Source: Flavobacterium circumlabens (GTDB lineage Bacteria > Bacteroidota > Bacteroidia > Flavobacteriales > Flavobacteriaceae). From it: a DNA stretch of 64,000 nt. The notes under the pieces were generated by a model. It saw only the letters and a list, made by a program, of their open reading frames with translations, was not told the DNA's origin and did no database searches. Position 1 is the first letter of the stretch. Every line of letters starts with the position of its first letter. The stretch lies in assembly GCF_004345565.1 (NCBI RefSeq), contig NZ_SLWA01000007.1, forward strand, positions 124,001 to 188,000, in the 5' to 3' direction. A program made the translations under genes and the position numbers. Positions 16,008 through 26,264 of this stretch are shown here, in pieces.

Positions 16008-18917
16008 ATGACGAAATATATACGTAGACTTTTAGTGGTATCGATATTCTTTTTGCCCTATATCAGTATTGCCCAGATTAAAAAAACAGGGGTTCCTTTC
16101 ATCACCAATTACAATCCGAAAAGTTATAAAGCTGCTTCCGAGAATTGGGATGTTTTGCAGGATTCCAGGGGAATGATGTTTTTTGCCAATCATTTTGGAA
16201 TCATGCAGTTTGATGGCGTACGATGGAATATTGTAACCCAGCCGGACAACAAAAGTATGGTTCGTTCCCTTGCCATCGATAAAAAAGACAAAATGTATGT
16301 TGGGGCGCAAGGCGATTTTGGCTACGTGGTCCAGTTGTGCAACGGACAATATAAATATACTTCTCTGGTGAATTTACTTCCGGCTTCGGACCGGAATTTC
16401 GGAGATGTACTGCATACCGTTATTCGCAAAGATGAAGTGGTTTTTTTCTCTGTTGAAAGAATATTCATTTATAAGCATAACAAAATCAAAGTACTAAAAT
16501 CAGCAGTTAATTTTGATGAGTTTTTTGAAGTCGGTCCCGAAATTTATGTTTCTGATAATACAAAAGGTTTATTGAAACTGGAAAACGATGTCTTGGTACC
16601 CATTCCGGATAGTGAACAATTAATGGGAATGAAGATTCGAAAAATCTTTGAAACCAAAAATGGCTTGCTGCTGCTCACACAGAAAAACGGACTTTTTACG
16701 TATAAAAACAGTCAGTTAAAAGCTTTTGTAACGGAAGCAGATTATTTATTAAAGCAAAATCAAATCACCACCGGAGTCTTGCTTTCTGATGGGTATTTCG
16801 GTATCGGGACGCGTCAGACAGGGTTGGTAGTCCTGGATAGTGAAGGACAATTGATTCAGCATATTAACAAGCAAATGGGATTGCAAAATGAATATGTAAC
16901 GAATCTCAAAACCGATAAAGAAGGCAATTTGTGGGTCACACTCAAAGAAGGGATTTCCCTGATCCAGATTTCTTCGCCATTGTCGAGAATATTGGACACC
17001 TCCAATGCTGAAACCAAAATATACTGCAGTCAGATTTATCAGGACAAATTGTATATCGCAACCGATAATGGTTTATTCTGGCTCGACTGGCAAGCGTATA
17101 AAAACGGCAAAAGAGAAAATGCACATTTTCAGCATATTTCCGGAATGTCTGAAAATGTATGGAATATTGGCGTCTTCGGGAATTCGCTTCTGGCTTTTGA
17201 GAAAAACGGAATCTTCGAAATCAATGGCGCTTCAGCAAAATTACTGGCGAAAGTAGATGGCGCCTGGCAAGGTGTGCTTATTCCGAATCATCCGGATTTA
17301 TTGCTCGTGGGCGGTTATACCGGATTGTATCTGATGAAGAAAATAAATAATGCCTGGGTATATCAGCATAAAATAAAAGGATTTGAGGAAAGCAGCAGGA
17401 TTATTGTAACGGATGCAGCCGGAAATATCTGGATTGCCCACGGTTATAAAGGAATATACAAACTAAAGTTTAATAAAACCTTTGAGGCAGTTTCAAACAT
17501 TGTATTTTATAATCAGGCAGATGGTTTTCCGTCGAGTTTGTTTTTAAATACGTTCAAAATCAATAATCAGATTCTTTTCGGAACAACAAAAGGCGTTTAT
17601 AAACAAGAGGCAACTTCAAAGAAAATGGTTCCCGATCCTGTTTTTAGGAAATATCTGGGAATGGAAAGCCATATTCGTTTGCTTAAAGCAGACCATCAAA
17701 ATAACATCTGGTATGTTTCGGGCGAAAATACCGGAAAAATAAATCAGAAGAAGCAGGGAAATCTTCATTTAGAAGAATTACCTTTTAGAAAATTAAGATA
17801 CTTATACATTCCGGGTTTCGAAAACATTCAGACCACGGCAAGCGGTGATGTGTTTTTTGGAACGCAGGACGGTTTAATTCATTACAACAGCACCAAAAGA
17901 AAGACCTACCAAACCAGATACAAATCGATTATTTCCGAAGTAAAATGTATTTTTCCCAAAGATAGTCTCTTGTTTTCCAGCCGCTATGATGTGCTTCCCA
18001 CCAATATGGATTCTCCGCATGAAAGACTCTCTCCGGTTTTATCATATTCCAATAACTCGCTGCATTTTTCTTTTGCGGCATTGTGTTATGATGAGGCAGA
18101 TGCTACCAAATACGAATACTGGCTGGAAGGTTTTGAACCAAAATGGTCCGATTGGAGCCTGCAGACCGAAAAAGAATATACGAACCTTCCTGAAAACGAA
18201 TATGTTTTTCACGTAAGGGCCAAAAATATTTACGATGTGGTGAGTGAGGAAGCTGTTTTCAGATTTGAAGTTTCACCACCCTGGTACCGAACGAGCTGGG
18301 CTTATATTTTGTATCTGTCACTTTTCGGCATTTTGATTTACACCATTATTAAATATCAAAAAAATCAGGCAGAGCGCAAACGTTCCCAGCTGATTATCAA
18401 TCAGGAAAAAGAACTGCTGTTTACCCGTGCGGAGTTTAATGAACAGAAATTGCTGCTGGAAAAGGAGAATCTGGAAGCGACCATTAATCTTAAAAATGCC
18501 AAAGTAGCTTCGAATACAGTGAATCTTATTCATTTAAATGAAATTTTACTGTCTATAAAAGAGCTTATTACGGAGATCAAAAAAGAGAAGGATTCAGCAG
18601 CGAATTTAAATATACTGACCAAAATAAACCGGATTATCGATCACGAACTGCAAGGTGATCAGCATTGGAATGAGTTTGAAGAAATCTTCAATCAGCTTCA
18701 TGATAATTTCATGCAACGCCTAAAAACAAGTTTTCCGGAATTAACGCCACGCGACATGCGATTGTGTGCGTACCTGCGAATGAATTTCAATACAAAAGAA
18801 ATTGCACCACTTTTAGGAATTTCGGTAAGGGGTGTTGAAGATACCCGATATCGCATTCGTAAAAAATTACAACTTTCCTCGGAAGCGAATATTACAGAGT
18901 TTATTCTTAATTTTTAA
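16008..18917 (+). CDS. Membrane-anchored propeller/triple-Tyr sensor with LuxR-type HTH
   Basis: 969 residues: signal peptide (LLVVSIFFLPYISIAQ), a propeller of sensor repeats (GNLWVTLKEG, GNIWIAHGYKGIYKL, NNIWYVSGE) to about residue 660, a triple-Tyr domain near 690-755, one membrane span (WAYILYLSLFGILIYTII), a coiled coil of about 100 residues, and a C-terminal HTH with LTPRDMRLCAYLRMNFNTKEIAPLLGISVRGVEDTRYRIRKKL. There is no kinase or receiver, so it resembles one-piece sensors that carry a periplasmic signal straight to a cytoplasmic DNA-binding domain. It lies just upstream of, and in line with, the glucanase/chitinase cluster and is its probable activator. Confidence 0.9.
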   Translation: MTKYIRRLLVVSIFFLPYISIAQIKKTGVPFITNYNPKSYKAASENWDVLQDSRGMMFFANHFGIMQFDGVRWNIVTQPDNKSMVRSLAIDKKDKMYVGAQGDFGYVVQLCNGQYKYTSLVNLLPASDRNFGDVLHTVIRKDEVVFFSVERIFIYKHNKIKVLKSAVNFDEFFEVGPEIYVSDNTKGLLKLENDVLVPIPDSEQLMGMKIRKIFETKNGLLLLTQKNGLFTYKNSQLKAFVTEADYLLKQNQITTGVLLSDGYFGIGTRQTGLVVLDSEGQLIQHINKQMGLQNEYVTNLKTDKEGNLWVTLKEGISLIQISSPLSRILDTSNAETKIYCSQIYQDKLYIATDNGLFWLDWQAYKNGKRENAHFQHISGMSENVWNIGVFGNSLLAFEKNGIFEINGASAKLLAKVDGAWQGVLIPNHPDLLLVGGYTGLYLMKKINNAWVYQHKIKGFEESSRIIVTDAAGNIWIAHGYKGIYKLKFNKTFEAVSNIVFYNQADGFPSSLFLNTFKINNQILFGTTKGVYKQEATSKKMVPDPVFRKYLGMESHIRLLKADHQNNIWYVSGENTGKINQKKQGNLHLEELPFRKLRYLYIPGFENIQTTASGDVFFGTQDGLIHYNSTKRKTYQTRYKSIISEVKCIFPKDSLLFSSRYDVLPTNMDSPHERLSPVLSYSNNSLHFSFAALCYDEADATKYEYWLEGFEPKWSDWSLQTEKEYTNLPENEYVFHVRAKNIYDVVSEEAVFRFEVSPPWYRTSWAYILYLSLFGILIYTIIKYQKNQAERKRSQLIINQEKELLFTRAEFNEQKLLLEKENLEATINLKNAKVASNTVNLIHLNEILLSIKELITEIKKEKDSAANLNILTKINRIIDHELQGDQHWNEFEEIFNQLHDNFMQRLKTSFPELTPRDMRLCAYLRMNFNTKEIAPLLGISVRGVEDTRYRIRKKLQLSSEANITEFILNF

Positions 18918-18942
18918 ATTTTTATTATTCAGTATAATCCTA

Positions 18943-19014
18943 GGGGTATTTACGCGGTTTGACGCCTATTTACTACATTTTTTTTACCTGTACCGTAGTC
19001 AAACCGTATCCCTA
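18943..19014. promoter_or_regulatory. Inverted repeat upstream of the GH16 gene, candidate operator
   Basis: GGTTTGAC (18956-18963) and GTCAAACC (18998-19005) are exact reverse complements; outer words AGGGGTA and TATCCCT extend the symmetry with mismatches. It lies between the regulator stop and the GH16 start. Lacking a tight loop and U-run, it looks more like a protein-binding site than a terminator. Confidence 0.4.
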
Positions 19015-19135
19015 AATTGACTTTCTACGTGGTTTATTTGTTAATATTGTTCCTTATTACGGAAAATAACAGTCCATTCTTTACAAATTGACTTTTCGAT
19101 TTCGTAATAAGCTTTACTAACAAAAAACAAAAAAA

Positions 19136-22100
19136 ATGAATCAAAAAGACTCTTTTTTCGGCCGACCACCGAAAAGCAATTACAATGATCTGAAAAGGTT
19201 TTTTATTATGACAATGATTGTATTGTCTCCTTTTCTAAAACTACAGGCACAATGTAATACACTTGTTTGGGCAGACGAGTTCAACGGTACTATAGTTGAT
19301 GCAACCAAATGGCAGAGTATTTCCGGAAACGGCTGTCCTTCGCTTTGCGGCTTCGGAAATGCAGAAGCGCAGCGTTACGATCCGAATCAGGCTACTATTG
19401 TCAAAGAAGGAACAAACAGTTACCTGAACATTCAGGCAAAGTACGAGCCTAATGCAGCCTTCCCGCAACAGCCGTATTCCTCAGCAAAACTGACTACGGA
19501 AGGGAAATACGCCCTGAAATACGGAAGGGTAGAAGCCCGTATGAAGTTATCTTCGGGAATGGGCGCGTGGCCGGCCTTCTGGATGTTGCCGGCAGGCGTA
19601 TCCAATTGGCCGTTTACAGGCGAAATTGATATCATGGAAGCCAAACACAGAAATCCAAAATCGGTAGATGGAACCATTCACTACGACGGAGGCGGTTACC
19701 ATTATACAGGAAGAAGTTATACTTCTCCAACCGATTTATCTACAGAATTTCACGTATATGCTGTAGAATGGGGACCCAACAGCATCAAATGGTTTATTGA
19801 TGGAAACTTATTTCATACAGCTACACCGAGTACTACAGTAAATGGCGGATGGCCTTTTAACGATCAGCAGTTTTACATCATTCTGAATCTGGCAGTGGGT
19901 AGTTTGGGAACGCCGTACACCAGTGTAAACGGAGCAGGAGTGGAACCCATTCCGGGTGATTTTCCGGCGAAATTGCAAGTGGATTATGTACGTGTATACG
20001 ACGGGAGTTTTGCAAATGGCGTAATCGGGGATGCAAAAGTGTATCACAACGAAACCGGTAAAACCTATACGCTGAAAGCAATTGCAGGCGCAAGTTACAA
20101 TTGGACAGTTCCATCAGGAGCAACCATTACTTCAGGACAGGGAACCAATACCATTACCGTTAACTGGGGAACTACAGGGGGCGATGTTTCGGCTGTGGCC
20201 ACTGTTTCCGGCTGTACGGCCACGACTTATAAACTGGCTGTAACAACAGAAGTTCCATTATCGGTGGAGAAAGTCCATGAAGATTTTCAAAGCAACAGGA
20301 ATGTGCTGTATCCGCTAAAAACGGGTGTTTTGACAGAAGCTGTCGCGAATCCTTCGGCTACAGGTGTGAATACATCTGCTTTGGTAGGGAAATATGTTCG
20401 TAACGCTTCTGAATTGTATGATGTTTTAAACATTAAAAACGTAACCATTTCAAACGCTAATGATTATGTATACGGAAGAAAGAAACTCTCTTTCGATATT
20501 TATACTTCGGCTCCGGTGGGAACTAAAATATCCATGCAATTAGAAAATAGCCTGGTAACAACAGCGATCAATTATCCTTCGGGAAGACATAGCGGTTACA
20601 AAGCGACTACAACCGTACAAAACAAATGGGAAACCATAGAATTTGAATTCGAAAAAGTAATCGATCCCAATACAAGCGCTTTGTCAATCAATAATGTAGT
20701 GTTCCTTTTTGAGTCTAACTCCAATTCCGGTGCTACGTATTATTTTGATAATTTACTGACCAAAGCAGCTCCCGAAAAACCCGTTATTGCTACAGATGTG
20801 CTGCAGAATTATGATGGAATCAACAAAATTATAAAAGGCACCACTACAGGAACTTATTCAGTGGTAGCGAATCCCGGTACAAACTCAGTGAATGCTTCCG
20901 CGAATGTAGCGAGGTATGTTAGAAATGTAACCGAACAATATGACGTCTTGTTTTTCAATACGCAAAGTTCGATTGAAGATGCCGGTTTATTAAAAAACCA
21001 GACCAATAAAATCATGATCGATGTGTATACTTCGGCTCCGATTGGAACTGTGGTGAGTCTGAATTTAGAAAATAGTGCCACTTCTCTTCCGGCGAATTTT
21101 CCAACAGGAAGAAACAGTAATTATGTCGCGATAACCACCAAACAAAATCAATGGGAAACGCTGACGTTCTATTACAATTCAAGCCCTGACGCCGGAACTT
21201 CGAATTTGGCTGTTAACCAGATGGTATTGTTATTTAATTCCGGTTCTTATACCAGCGACACGTATTATTTTGACAATATCAGAATTGGTGCAACTAAATT
21301 ACCGGATACTTTTACACCGGGAGTTGTTTATGAAGACTATCAGACCATTCGTAATATCACTTTCAGGGATGCGATCGGAACCTATACAGCCAATGCTGCA
21401 AACCCGAGTGCTAGCGGAATCAATACTTCTGCAAACGTGGGCAGATACGTTAGAAAAGCAACCGAATTATACGATAACTTCTCCTTCAATACGACGATCA
21501 CAAATGTGGGGGATTTCAAAAGCGGAACCAAAAAATTCGCTATGGATGTTTACACTTCAGCTCCGGTTGGATCTGTAATCTCCTGGCAGGCAGAAAGCAG
21601 CGCTTCAATTCCGTCTAATTTTCCCGTGGGAAGACACAGCGTATATCAGGGCGTTGTAAAACAAACCAATACATGGCATACGGTAACTTTTACGTACGCC
21701 AGTTCACCGGATGCCTCAACATTAGACAGCGAAGTAAATCGTTTTGTTTTCTTGTTTGAACCGGGAACAAGCTCCGGAAATACGTACTATTTTGACAATA
21801 TCAGAAGTATAAATCTGGTTACTACAGAAAATCCAACCAACACTTTGCCTTCTCCGTGGGTAAGTACCGATTTAGGTGCTGTAACTCCGGCTGGAGTGGC
21901 CGCTTATTCCGGCGGAACGTTTACCGTAAAAGGATCGGGAACTGATATTTGGGAATCAAGCGATCAGTTTCAATATGTCAATCAGTCTATCACGGGTGAT
22001 GCTGAAATTATTGCGAAAGTAAATTCACTAACGAATACCAATACGTACGCAAAAGCGGGAGTGATGTTCCGTGAAACGCTTACGCCAACTTCTAAACATG

Positions 22101-23101
22101 CGATGACCAATATTACTGCCGCGGCAGGAGTAGAATTTTTATCCAGAGATGCCGTTTCCGTACCAACGATTGGTCAGGGAGCCGCCGGAACTACTCCAAA
22201 ATGGCTTCGAATCGTAAGATCCGGAAATGTATTTACGTCTTATTCTTCGGATAACGGAACGACATGGACACAAATCGATACGCCAAGAACTATAGCCATG
22301 GCAAATACAATTTACGCCGGATTGGCCGTTACTTCTCATGCAAACGGAACATTAGCTACAGGAGTTTTTAGCGATGTGACGGTTAGAAATATTACGCCTC
22401 CAACCAACAATGTAAATTTAGCTTTAGCGAAAACCGCCACAGCCTCTACAGAAGAAAATGCAACCCTTTCGGCTTCTAAAGCCACTGATGGAGATGCCGC
22501 AGCTTCAAGATGGGCAAGTAGTTTTGCCAATGCCAGCGAATGGATTTATGTCGATTTACAAAGTACTTATAATATTAATCGGGTGGTTTTGAAATGGGAA
22601 GCTGCTTTTGCAACACAATACAAAGTGCAGATTTCAACTGATAATGTTTTCACCGAAAACGAAACGGTAAACACACAAACCGCCAGCGATGGAGGAACAG
22701 ATGACCTGGTGGTAAGCGGAACCGGAAGATACATCCGAATTTTATGTACGGCAAAAGCGTTGGCTCCTTACGGATATTCCCTGTTTGAAATCGAAGCGTA
22801 CGGAACTGCATCGGCAGCCAAACAAGCATTAGCTTCGAAAGAAGCAGCTCCCGAAACAGCAGCAGATTTAACTATTTATCCAAATCCGGCAAGTGATTAT
22901 ATTGAGCTTTCGGTGTCCGGTAATCTGAAGAATAAGGAAGTTACGATTCATGATTTGGCCGGTAATCTGGTAGTGAAAAGCAAAATTAATACTACCGCAG
23001 ATCAAAGCATTATTGATATTAGCCGACTTCCAAAAGGAATCTATATCCTGAATTTTAGTTCGGATGAAAAGAGCTGGACGAAGAAGCTGATTAAAAAATA
23101 A
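19136..23101 (+). CDS. Secreted multimodular GH16 beta-glucanase (laminarinase type)
   Basis: 1321 residues. After a signal peptide (MTMIVLSPFLKLQAQ) comes a GH16 domain (about 42-295): WADEFNG at its start and catalytic GEIDIMEA with E163, D165 and E168. Then a PKD-like segment (300-378), three homologous ~150-residue modules starting EDFQSNRNVLYP, QNYDGINKI and EDYQTIRNITF with conserved YVR(N/K)A.E.YD, a DUF1349-like domain (about 890-1075), a discoidin/F5-8C (CBM32-like) domain (about 1085-1225) and a T9SS sorting domain starting LTIYPNPASDY. It should cut beta-1,3 (or mixed) glucan outside the cell. It opens the lysis cluster and does not share the CBM6 of its neighbours. Confidence 0.93.
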   Translation: MNQKDSFFGRPPKSNYNDLKRFFIMTMIVLSPFLKLQAQCNTLVWADEFNGTIVDATKWQSISGNGCPSLCGFGNAEAQRYDPNQATIVKEGTNSYLNIQAKYEPNAAFPQQPYSSAKLTTEGKYALKYGRVEARMKLSSGMGAWPAFWMLPAGVSNWPFTGEIDIMEAKHRNPKSVDGTIHYDGGGYHYTGRSYTSPTDLSTEFHVYAVEWGPNSIKWFIDGNLFHTATPSTTVNGGWPFNDQQFYIILNLAVGSLGTPYTSVNGAGVEPIPGDFPAKLQVDYVRVYDGSFANGVIGDAKVYHNETGKTYTLKAIAGASYNWTVPSGATITSGQGTNTITVNWGTTGGDVSAVATVSGCTATTYKLAVTTEVPLSVEKVHEDFQSNRNVLYPLKTGVLTEAVANPSATGVNTSALVGKYVRNASELYDVLNIKNVTISNANDYVYGRKKLSFDIYTSAPVGTKISMQLENSLVTTAINYPSGRHSGYKATTTVQNKWETIEFEFEKVIDPNTSALSINNVVFLFESNSNSGATYYFDNLLTKAAPEKPVIATDVLQNYDGINKIIKGTTTGTYSVVANPGTNSVNASANVARYVRNVTEQYDVLFFNTQSSIEDAGLLKNQTNKIMIDVYTSAPIGTVVSLNLENSATSLPANFPTGRNSNYVAITTKQNQWETLTFYYNSSPDAGTSNLAVNQMVLLFNSGSYTSDTYYFDNIRIGATKLPDTFTPGVVYEDYQTIRNITFRDAIGTYTANAANPSASGINTSANVGRYVRKATELYDNFSFNTTITNVGDFKSGTKKFAMDVYTSAPVGSVISWQAESSASIPSNFPVGRHSVYQGVVKQTNTWHTVTFTYASSPDASTLDSEVNRFVFLFEPGTSSGNTYYFDNIRSINLVTTENPTNTLPSPWVSTDLGAVTPAGVAAYSGGTFTVKGSGTDIWESSDQFQYVNQSITGDAEIIAKVNSLTNTNTYAKAGVMFRETLTPTSKHAMTNITAAAGVEFLSRDAVSVPTIGQGAAGTTPKWLRIVRSGNVFTSYSSDNGTTWTQIDTPRTIAMANTIYAGLAVTSHANGTLATGVFSDVTVRNITPPTNNVNLALAKTATASTEENATLSASKATDGDAAASRWASSFANASEWIYVDLQSTYNINRVVLKWEAAFATQYKVQISTDNVFTENETVNTQTASDGGTDDLVVSGTGRYIRILCTAKALAPYGYSLFEIEAYGTASAAKQALASKEAAPETAADLTIYPNPASDYIELSVSGNLKNKEVTIHDLAGNLVVKSKINTTADQSIIDISRLPKGIYILNFSSDEKSWTKKLIKK

Positions 23102-23139
23102 GCAGGACAGTCCGCAAAAGGCAGCATGCATTTTTTTGC

Positions 23140-23200
23140 CACTGATTTCACAGATTTAAAAATCTGTGCGAATCTTTTATGCCGATAGCTATCGGGAGTG
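23140..23200. repeat. Intergenic repeat with GATAGCTATC palindrome
   Basis: TTTCACAGATTT-AAAAATCTGTG (about 23146-23168) is followed by CCGATAGCTATCGG (23182-23195). The palindrome plus GAGTGGC is found as its reverse complement at 29841-29861, on the far side of three genes. The remainder of the 23102-23421 gap shows no gene. Confidence 0.7.
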
Positions 23201-23397
23201 GCTGATTTCGCTTTGCTATAGTCAAAGGCAGTCTAAAAAAAATAATAAAAATCCGTTGGGTGTGATTTGATTAAATATATAAAGTAACGGTTTCCATATA
23301 CCGGAGTTTAAATTTAAGGATAGCACCTCATAATTGCACCTGACGGGTTAATACAATCATTTTCAAACAAACTGATTGCAGTGTTTCAAATTTTATT

Positions 23398-23408
23398 TAG
23401 TAACCCCA
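23398..23408 (+). promoter_or_regulatory. 11-mer shared upstream of two exoenzyme genes
   Basis: TAGTAACCCCA ends 14 nt before the GH64 ATG; the same 11-mer is at 30128-30138, ending 16 nt before the metalloprotease ATG. It may be a translation or regulatory element common to both genes. Confidence 0.3.
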
Positions 23409-23421
23409 TAAAATTTTACAT

Positions 23422-26085
23422 ATGAGAATAATTAAACTTAAAAGAATTTCTTTTCTGATAACACTGTTTCTGGTGTTTTCAAATTGGATGCATGGTCAGG
23501 GTCCGATCCCTTTTACCATCAGTAATACTTCAACTTACAATGACAACGAGTTATATATAGCCATTGTTGGTATTGATTATAACACCGGAAATCACGTTTG
23601 GGTAAACGCCAAAACAAGTCAGGTTTTACCCATGAGTGCTTCTTACAATACCGTTACCGGACCAACAATTGGCGGAAACACCGGACCGGGACAAAACTCA
23701 AAATATGCCAACTGTTTTACAAAACTGAGTGAAATTCCAAACAAGACTTTTACTTTACCACAGATTGCAGGATGCAGGGTTTTTATATCGAAAGGACAGC
23801 AATTGTATTTTTACTTCTTTGGTGCCAGTGGTGCTCCGTCAGGATATACTTCGCCAAACCCTTTAAATGCAACAGACCCGAATCAGGGAATTCTGTACGA
23901 AATCATCGAACTGACCAATAACCAATACGGTTTCTTTGGAAATCCTTCGAGAGTAGATTCGTATAAATACCCAATGGGATTGGAATTATTCGGTGCAAAC
24001 GGATACCAAAAACGTGTAGGCGAATTAAAGAAACATGCTGATATCATTGCGGCTTTCAAAGCCAATGTACCTTCAGAATTTCAGGGTTGTGTGAATAATA
24101 CAACAGGAGAAATTACAGCACCCTCCAAAACACCTGCTTTTGCAGACGGAACGGGAGGAACTTCAGTTGGGCCTCAGGCCAATTATCTGAAATCTTATAT
24201 TGATGCCATCTGGAATAAATATAAAAATGAAGATTTAATATTTTATGCCGGAGATGCCGGAGTTTTTAAAGGAAGAGTGATTGGTGAACAACTGGAAATG
24301 GTCGGGCAATCGGGAGGTTTTACAGGCCGCACAGGTCGTGTACAAAACAGGCCTTCGACTCAGGAAGCCCTGGAAGGAAAAGGTGTGCTGGACAGAAGAT
24401 TAGTTGACGGCGATCTGGATCTTGTGATTCAGGCGCAATTAACAGCTGCCATTAACAGACATGTTGTGAATACTACAACTCCAAATCCGGGACAGCAAAA
24501 CTGGTACGATGCTTCAAAATTTTATCAGGTGAATCCAACGAATCATTATTCTAAATTCTGGCATTTGCCGGGCATTAGCGTAGACAATCTGGCGTACGGT
24601 TTTGCTTATGATGACGTGGCCGATCAGTCGCCATCGCTTCATTCGCCACAACCTACCAAAGTAATTGCCACTTTTGGAGCGTATGCCGGAACAGTTCCTT
24701 CAGTACCCGCTACTACAGATGTGATTACGGTTTATAAAGATTGTAACTACACCGGATTTTCAGGCGGACTGACCATTGGAGATTATAACCTGGCACGTTT
24801 GAATACGTTAGGGATTTTAAACGATGATGTTTCTTCACTTAAAATCACTCCCGGTTTTCAGGCGATTTTGTATCAGGACGATAATTTTACAGGTACTTCA
24901 ACCGTAATTAATTCTGATAATTCCTGTCTAAATACAACCTGGAATGATAAAGTAACTTCAATCAGAATTCTGGCAAACGGAACGACAACATTAGGAAATC
25001 AGACTTTCTTCCTGCAAAACAGAAACAGCGGACTAAATATGGATGTCTGGAATGCGAGTACAGCAAACGGTGCCAATGTAGCGCAGGGAACTGTAAACTC
25101 AGGAAACAATCAGAAATTTACGTTTACGCATTTAGGAGATGGTTTGTATAAAATTATTGCCAATCATAGTGGACAGTCATTAGACGTGAATAATTTCAAT
25201 AAAGCGAACGGTGCCAATGTAGAGCAATATCCATACAATGCTACGACAAACCAACAATTTATATTGGTTGCTACCGGAGACGGATTTTACAAAATTGTAG
25301 CCCGTCACAGCGGAAGAATTGTTGAGGTTGCAGGAGCGAGTACAGCCAATGGTGCCAACGTACAGCAATGGGACAATAACAACCAGACTTGCGGACAATG
25401 GAAACTGATTCCGGCTACCACTTCTCAGACTTCCGTTTTAATTCAGGCAGAAGATTATTCGGCTATGAACGGAATTCAGGTGGAAGCTACAACAGATACC
25501 GGAGGAGGTTCGAATGTTGGCTACACTGAAACAGGTGACTGGTTGGCATACAACAGCATTAATTTCCCAACTACAGGTTCTTACTTAATCGAATACAGAG
25601 TAGCCAGTGGAGTAACAGGAGGTAAATTGTCTTCTGATTTAAACGGAGGAACTATTGTACTTGGTACAGTTGATATTCCAAATACCGGAGGATGGCAAAA
25701 CTGGCAGACCGTTTCACAAACAGTAAACGTAAATGCGGGAACGTATAATTTTGGTATCTACATCCAAAATACAGGAATGAACATCAACTGGATTAAAATC
25801 ACAAAAACAGGTGCCGCAGCAAAAATAGCTGAGGTAAAAACAGTAGAAGAAAAAGCAGCTCCTGTGGCCTTAAACGTTTATCCGAGTCCGGCAGATACGA
25901 CACTTTTCTTTACTACAGAAGTTTCAGGAAATGTAAGCATCGTAGATTCTCAGACCGGAGCAGTAGTTTCCGGACAAAAAGTAACGAATAACAGTGTAGA
26001 TGTTTCACATTTAAGAGCTGGAGTTTATCTGATTGTATTAGAAAAAGACGGCCAGAAAACGGTGAAACGTTTTATTAAAAAATAG
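23422..26085 (+). CDS. Secreted GH64 beta-1,3-glucanase with crystallin, ricin-type and CBM6 modules
   Basis: 887 residues. Signal peptide (LITLFLVFSNWMHGQ), then a GH64 domain (about 27-425) with PIPFTISNTS, VFISKGQQLYFYF and GILYEIIELT; E163 and D179 are spaced 16 apart like the catalytic pair of the known laminaripentaose-producing enzyme (my inference). A beta/gamma-crystallin-like domain (DVITVYKDCNYTGFSG, about 433-515), a ricin-type beta-trefoil (about 520-665; NHSGQSLDV, RHSGRIVEV, QQW), a CBM6 (about 672-795) and a T9SS domain (LNVYPSPADTT) ending KRFIKK follow. It should release short oligosaccharides from beta-1,3-glucan. The C-terminal half is nearly copied in the metalloprotease at 30154. 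Confidence 0.92.
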   Translation: MRIIKLKRISFLITLFLVFSNWMHGQGPIPFTISNTSTYNDNELYIAIVGIDYNTGNHVWVNAKTSQVLPMSASYNTVTGPTIGGNTGPGQNSKYANCFTKLSEIPNKTFTLPQIAGCRVFISKGQQLYFYFFGASGAPSGYTSPNPLNATDPNQGILYEIIELTNNQYGFFGNPSRVDSYKYPMGLELFGANGYQKRVGELKKHADIIAAFKANVPSEFQGCVNNTTGEITAPSKTPAFADGTGGTSVGPQANYLKSYIDAIWNKYKNEDLIFYAGDAGVFKGRVIGEQLEMVGQSGGFTGRTGRVQNRPSTQEALEGKGVLDRRLVDGDLDLVIQAQLTAAINRHVVNTTTPNPGQQNWYDASKFYQVNPTNHYSKFWHLPGISVDNLAYGFAYDDVADQSPSLHSPQPTKVIATFGAYAGTVPSVPATTDVITVYKDCNYTGFSGGLTIGDYNLARLNTLGILNDDVSSLKITPGFQAILYQDDNFTGTSTVINSDNSCLNTTWNDKVTSIRILANGTTTLGNQTFFLQNRNSGLNMDVWNASTANGANVAQGTVNSGNNQKFTFTHLGDGLYKIIANHSGQSLDVNNFNKANGANVEQYPYNATTNQQFILVATGDGFYKIVARHSGRIVEVAGASTANGANVQQWDNNNQTCGQWKLIPATTSQTSVLIQAEDYSAMNGIQVEATTDTGGGSNVGYTETGDWLAYNSINFPTTGSYLIEYRVASGVTGGKLSSDLNGGTIVLGTVDIPNTGGWQNWQTVSQTVNVNAGTYNFGIYIQNTGMNINWIKITKTGAAAKIAEVKTVEEKAAPVALNVYPSPADTTLFFTTEVSGNVSIVDSQTGAVVSGQKVTNNSVDVSHLRAGVYLIVLEKDGQKTVKRFIKK

Positions 26086-26101
26086 TTTTAAATGATTAAA
26101 G

Positions 26102-26216
26102 CCCCAAAGGATAAATTTCAAATTTAAAAATTTCAAATTCCAATCTGTGACTTCAAGCGTGATTAACAGTAATCAATCTGAAATTTAAAATTTAAAATCG
26201 ATCCTTTGAGGTTTTT
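26102..26216. terminator. Long imperfect hairpin, possible terminator
   Basis: CCCAAAGGAT (26103-26112) pairs with ATCCTTTGAGG (26201-26211), with AAATTT-rich words pairing inside, followed by a T6 run. It may end the GH64 transcript or be another AAATTTCAAATT-type intergenic repeat. Confidence 0.4.
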
Positions 26217-26264
26217 TAAATTCTCCCCCAAAATTTATAAATATTAATCTATTAAAAAATTATT

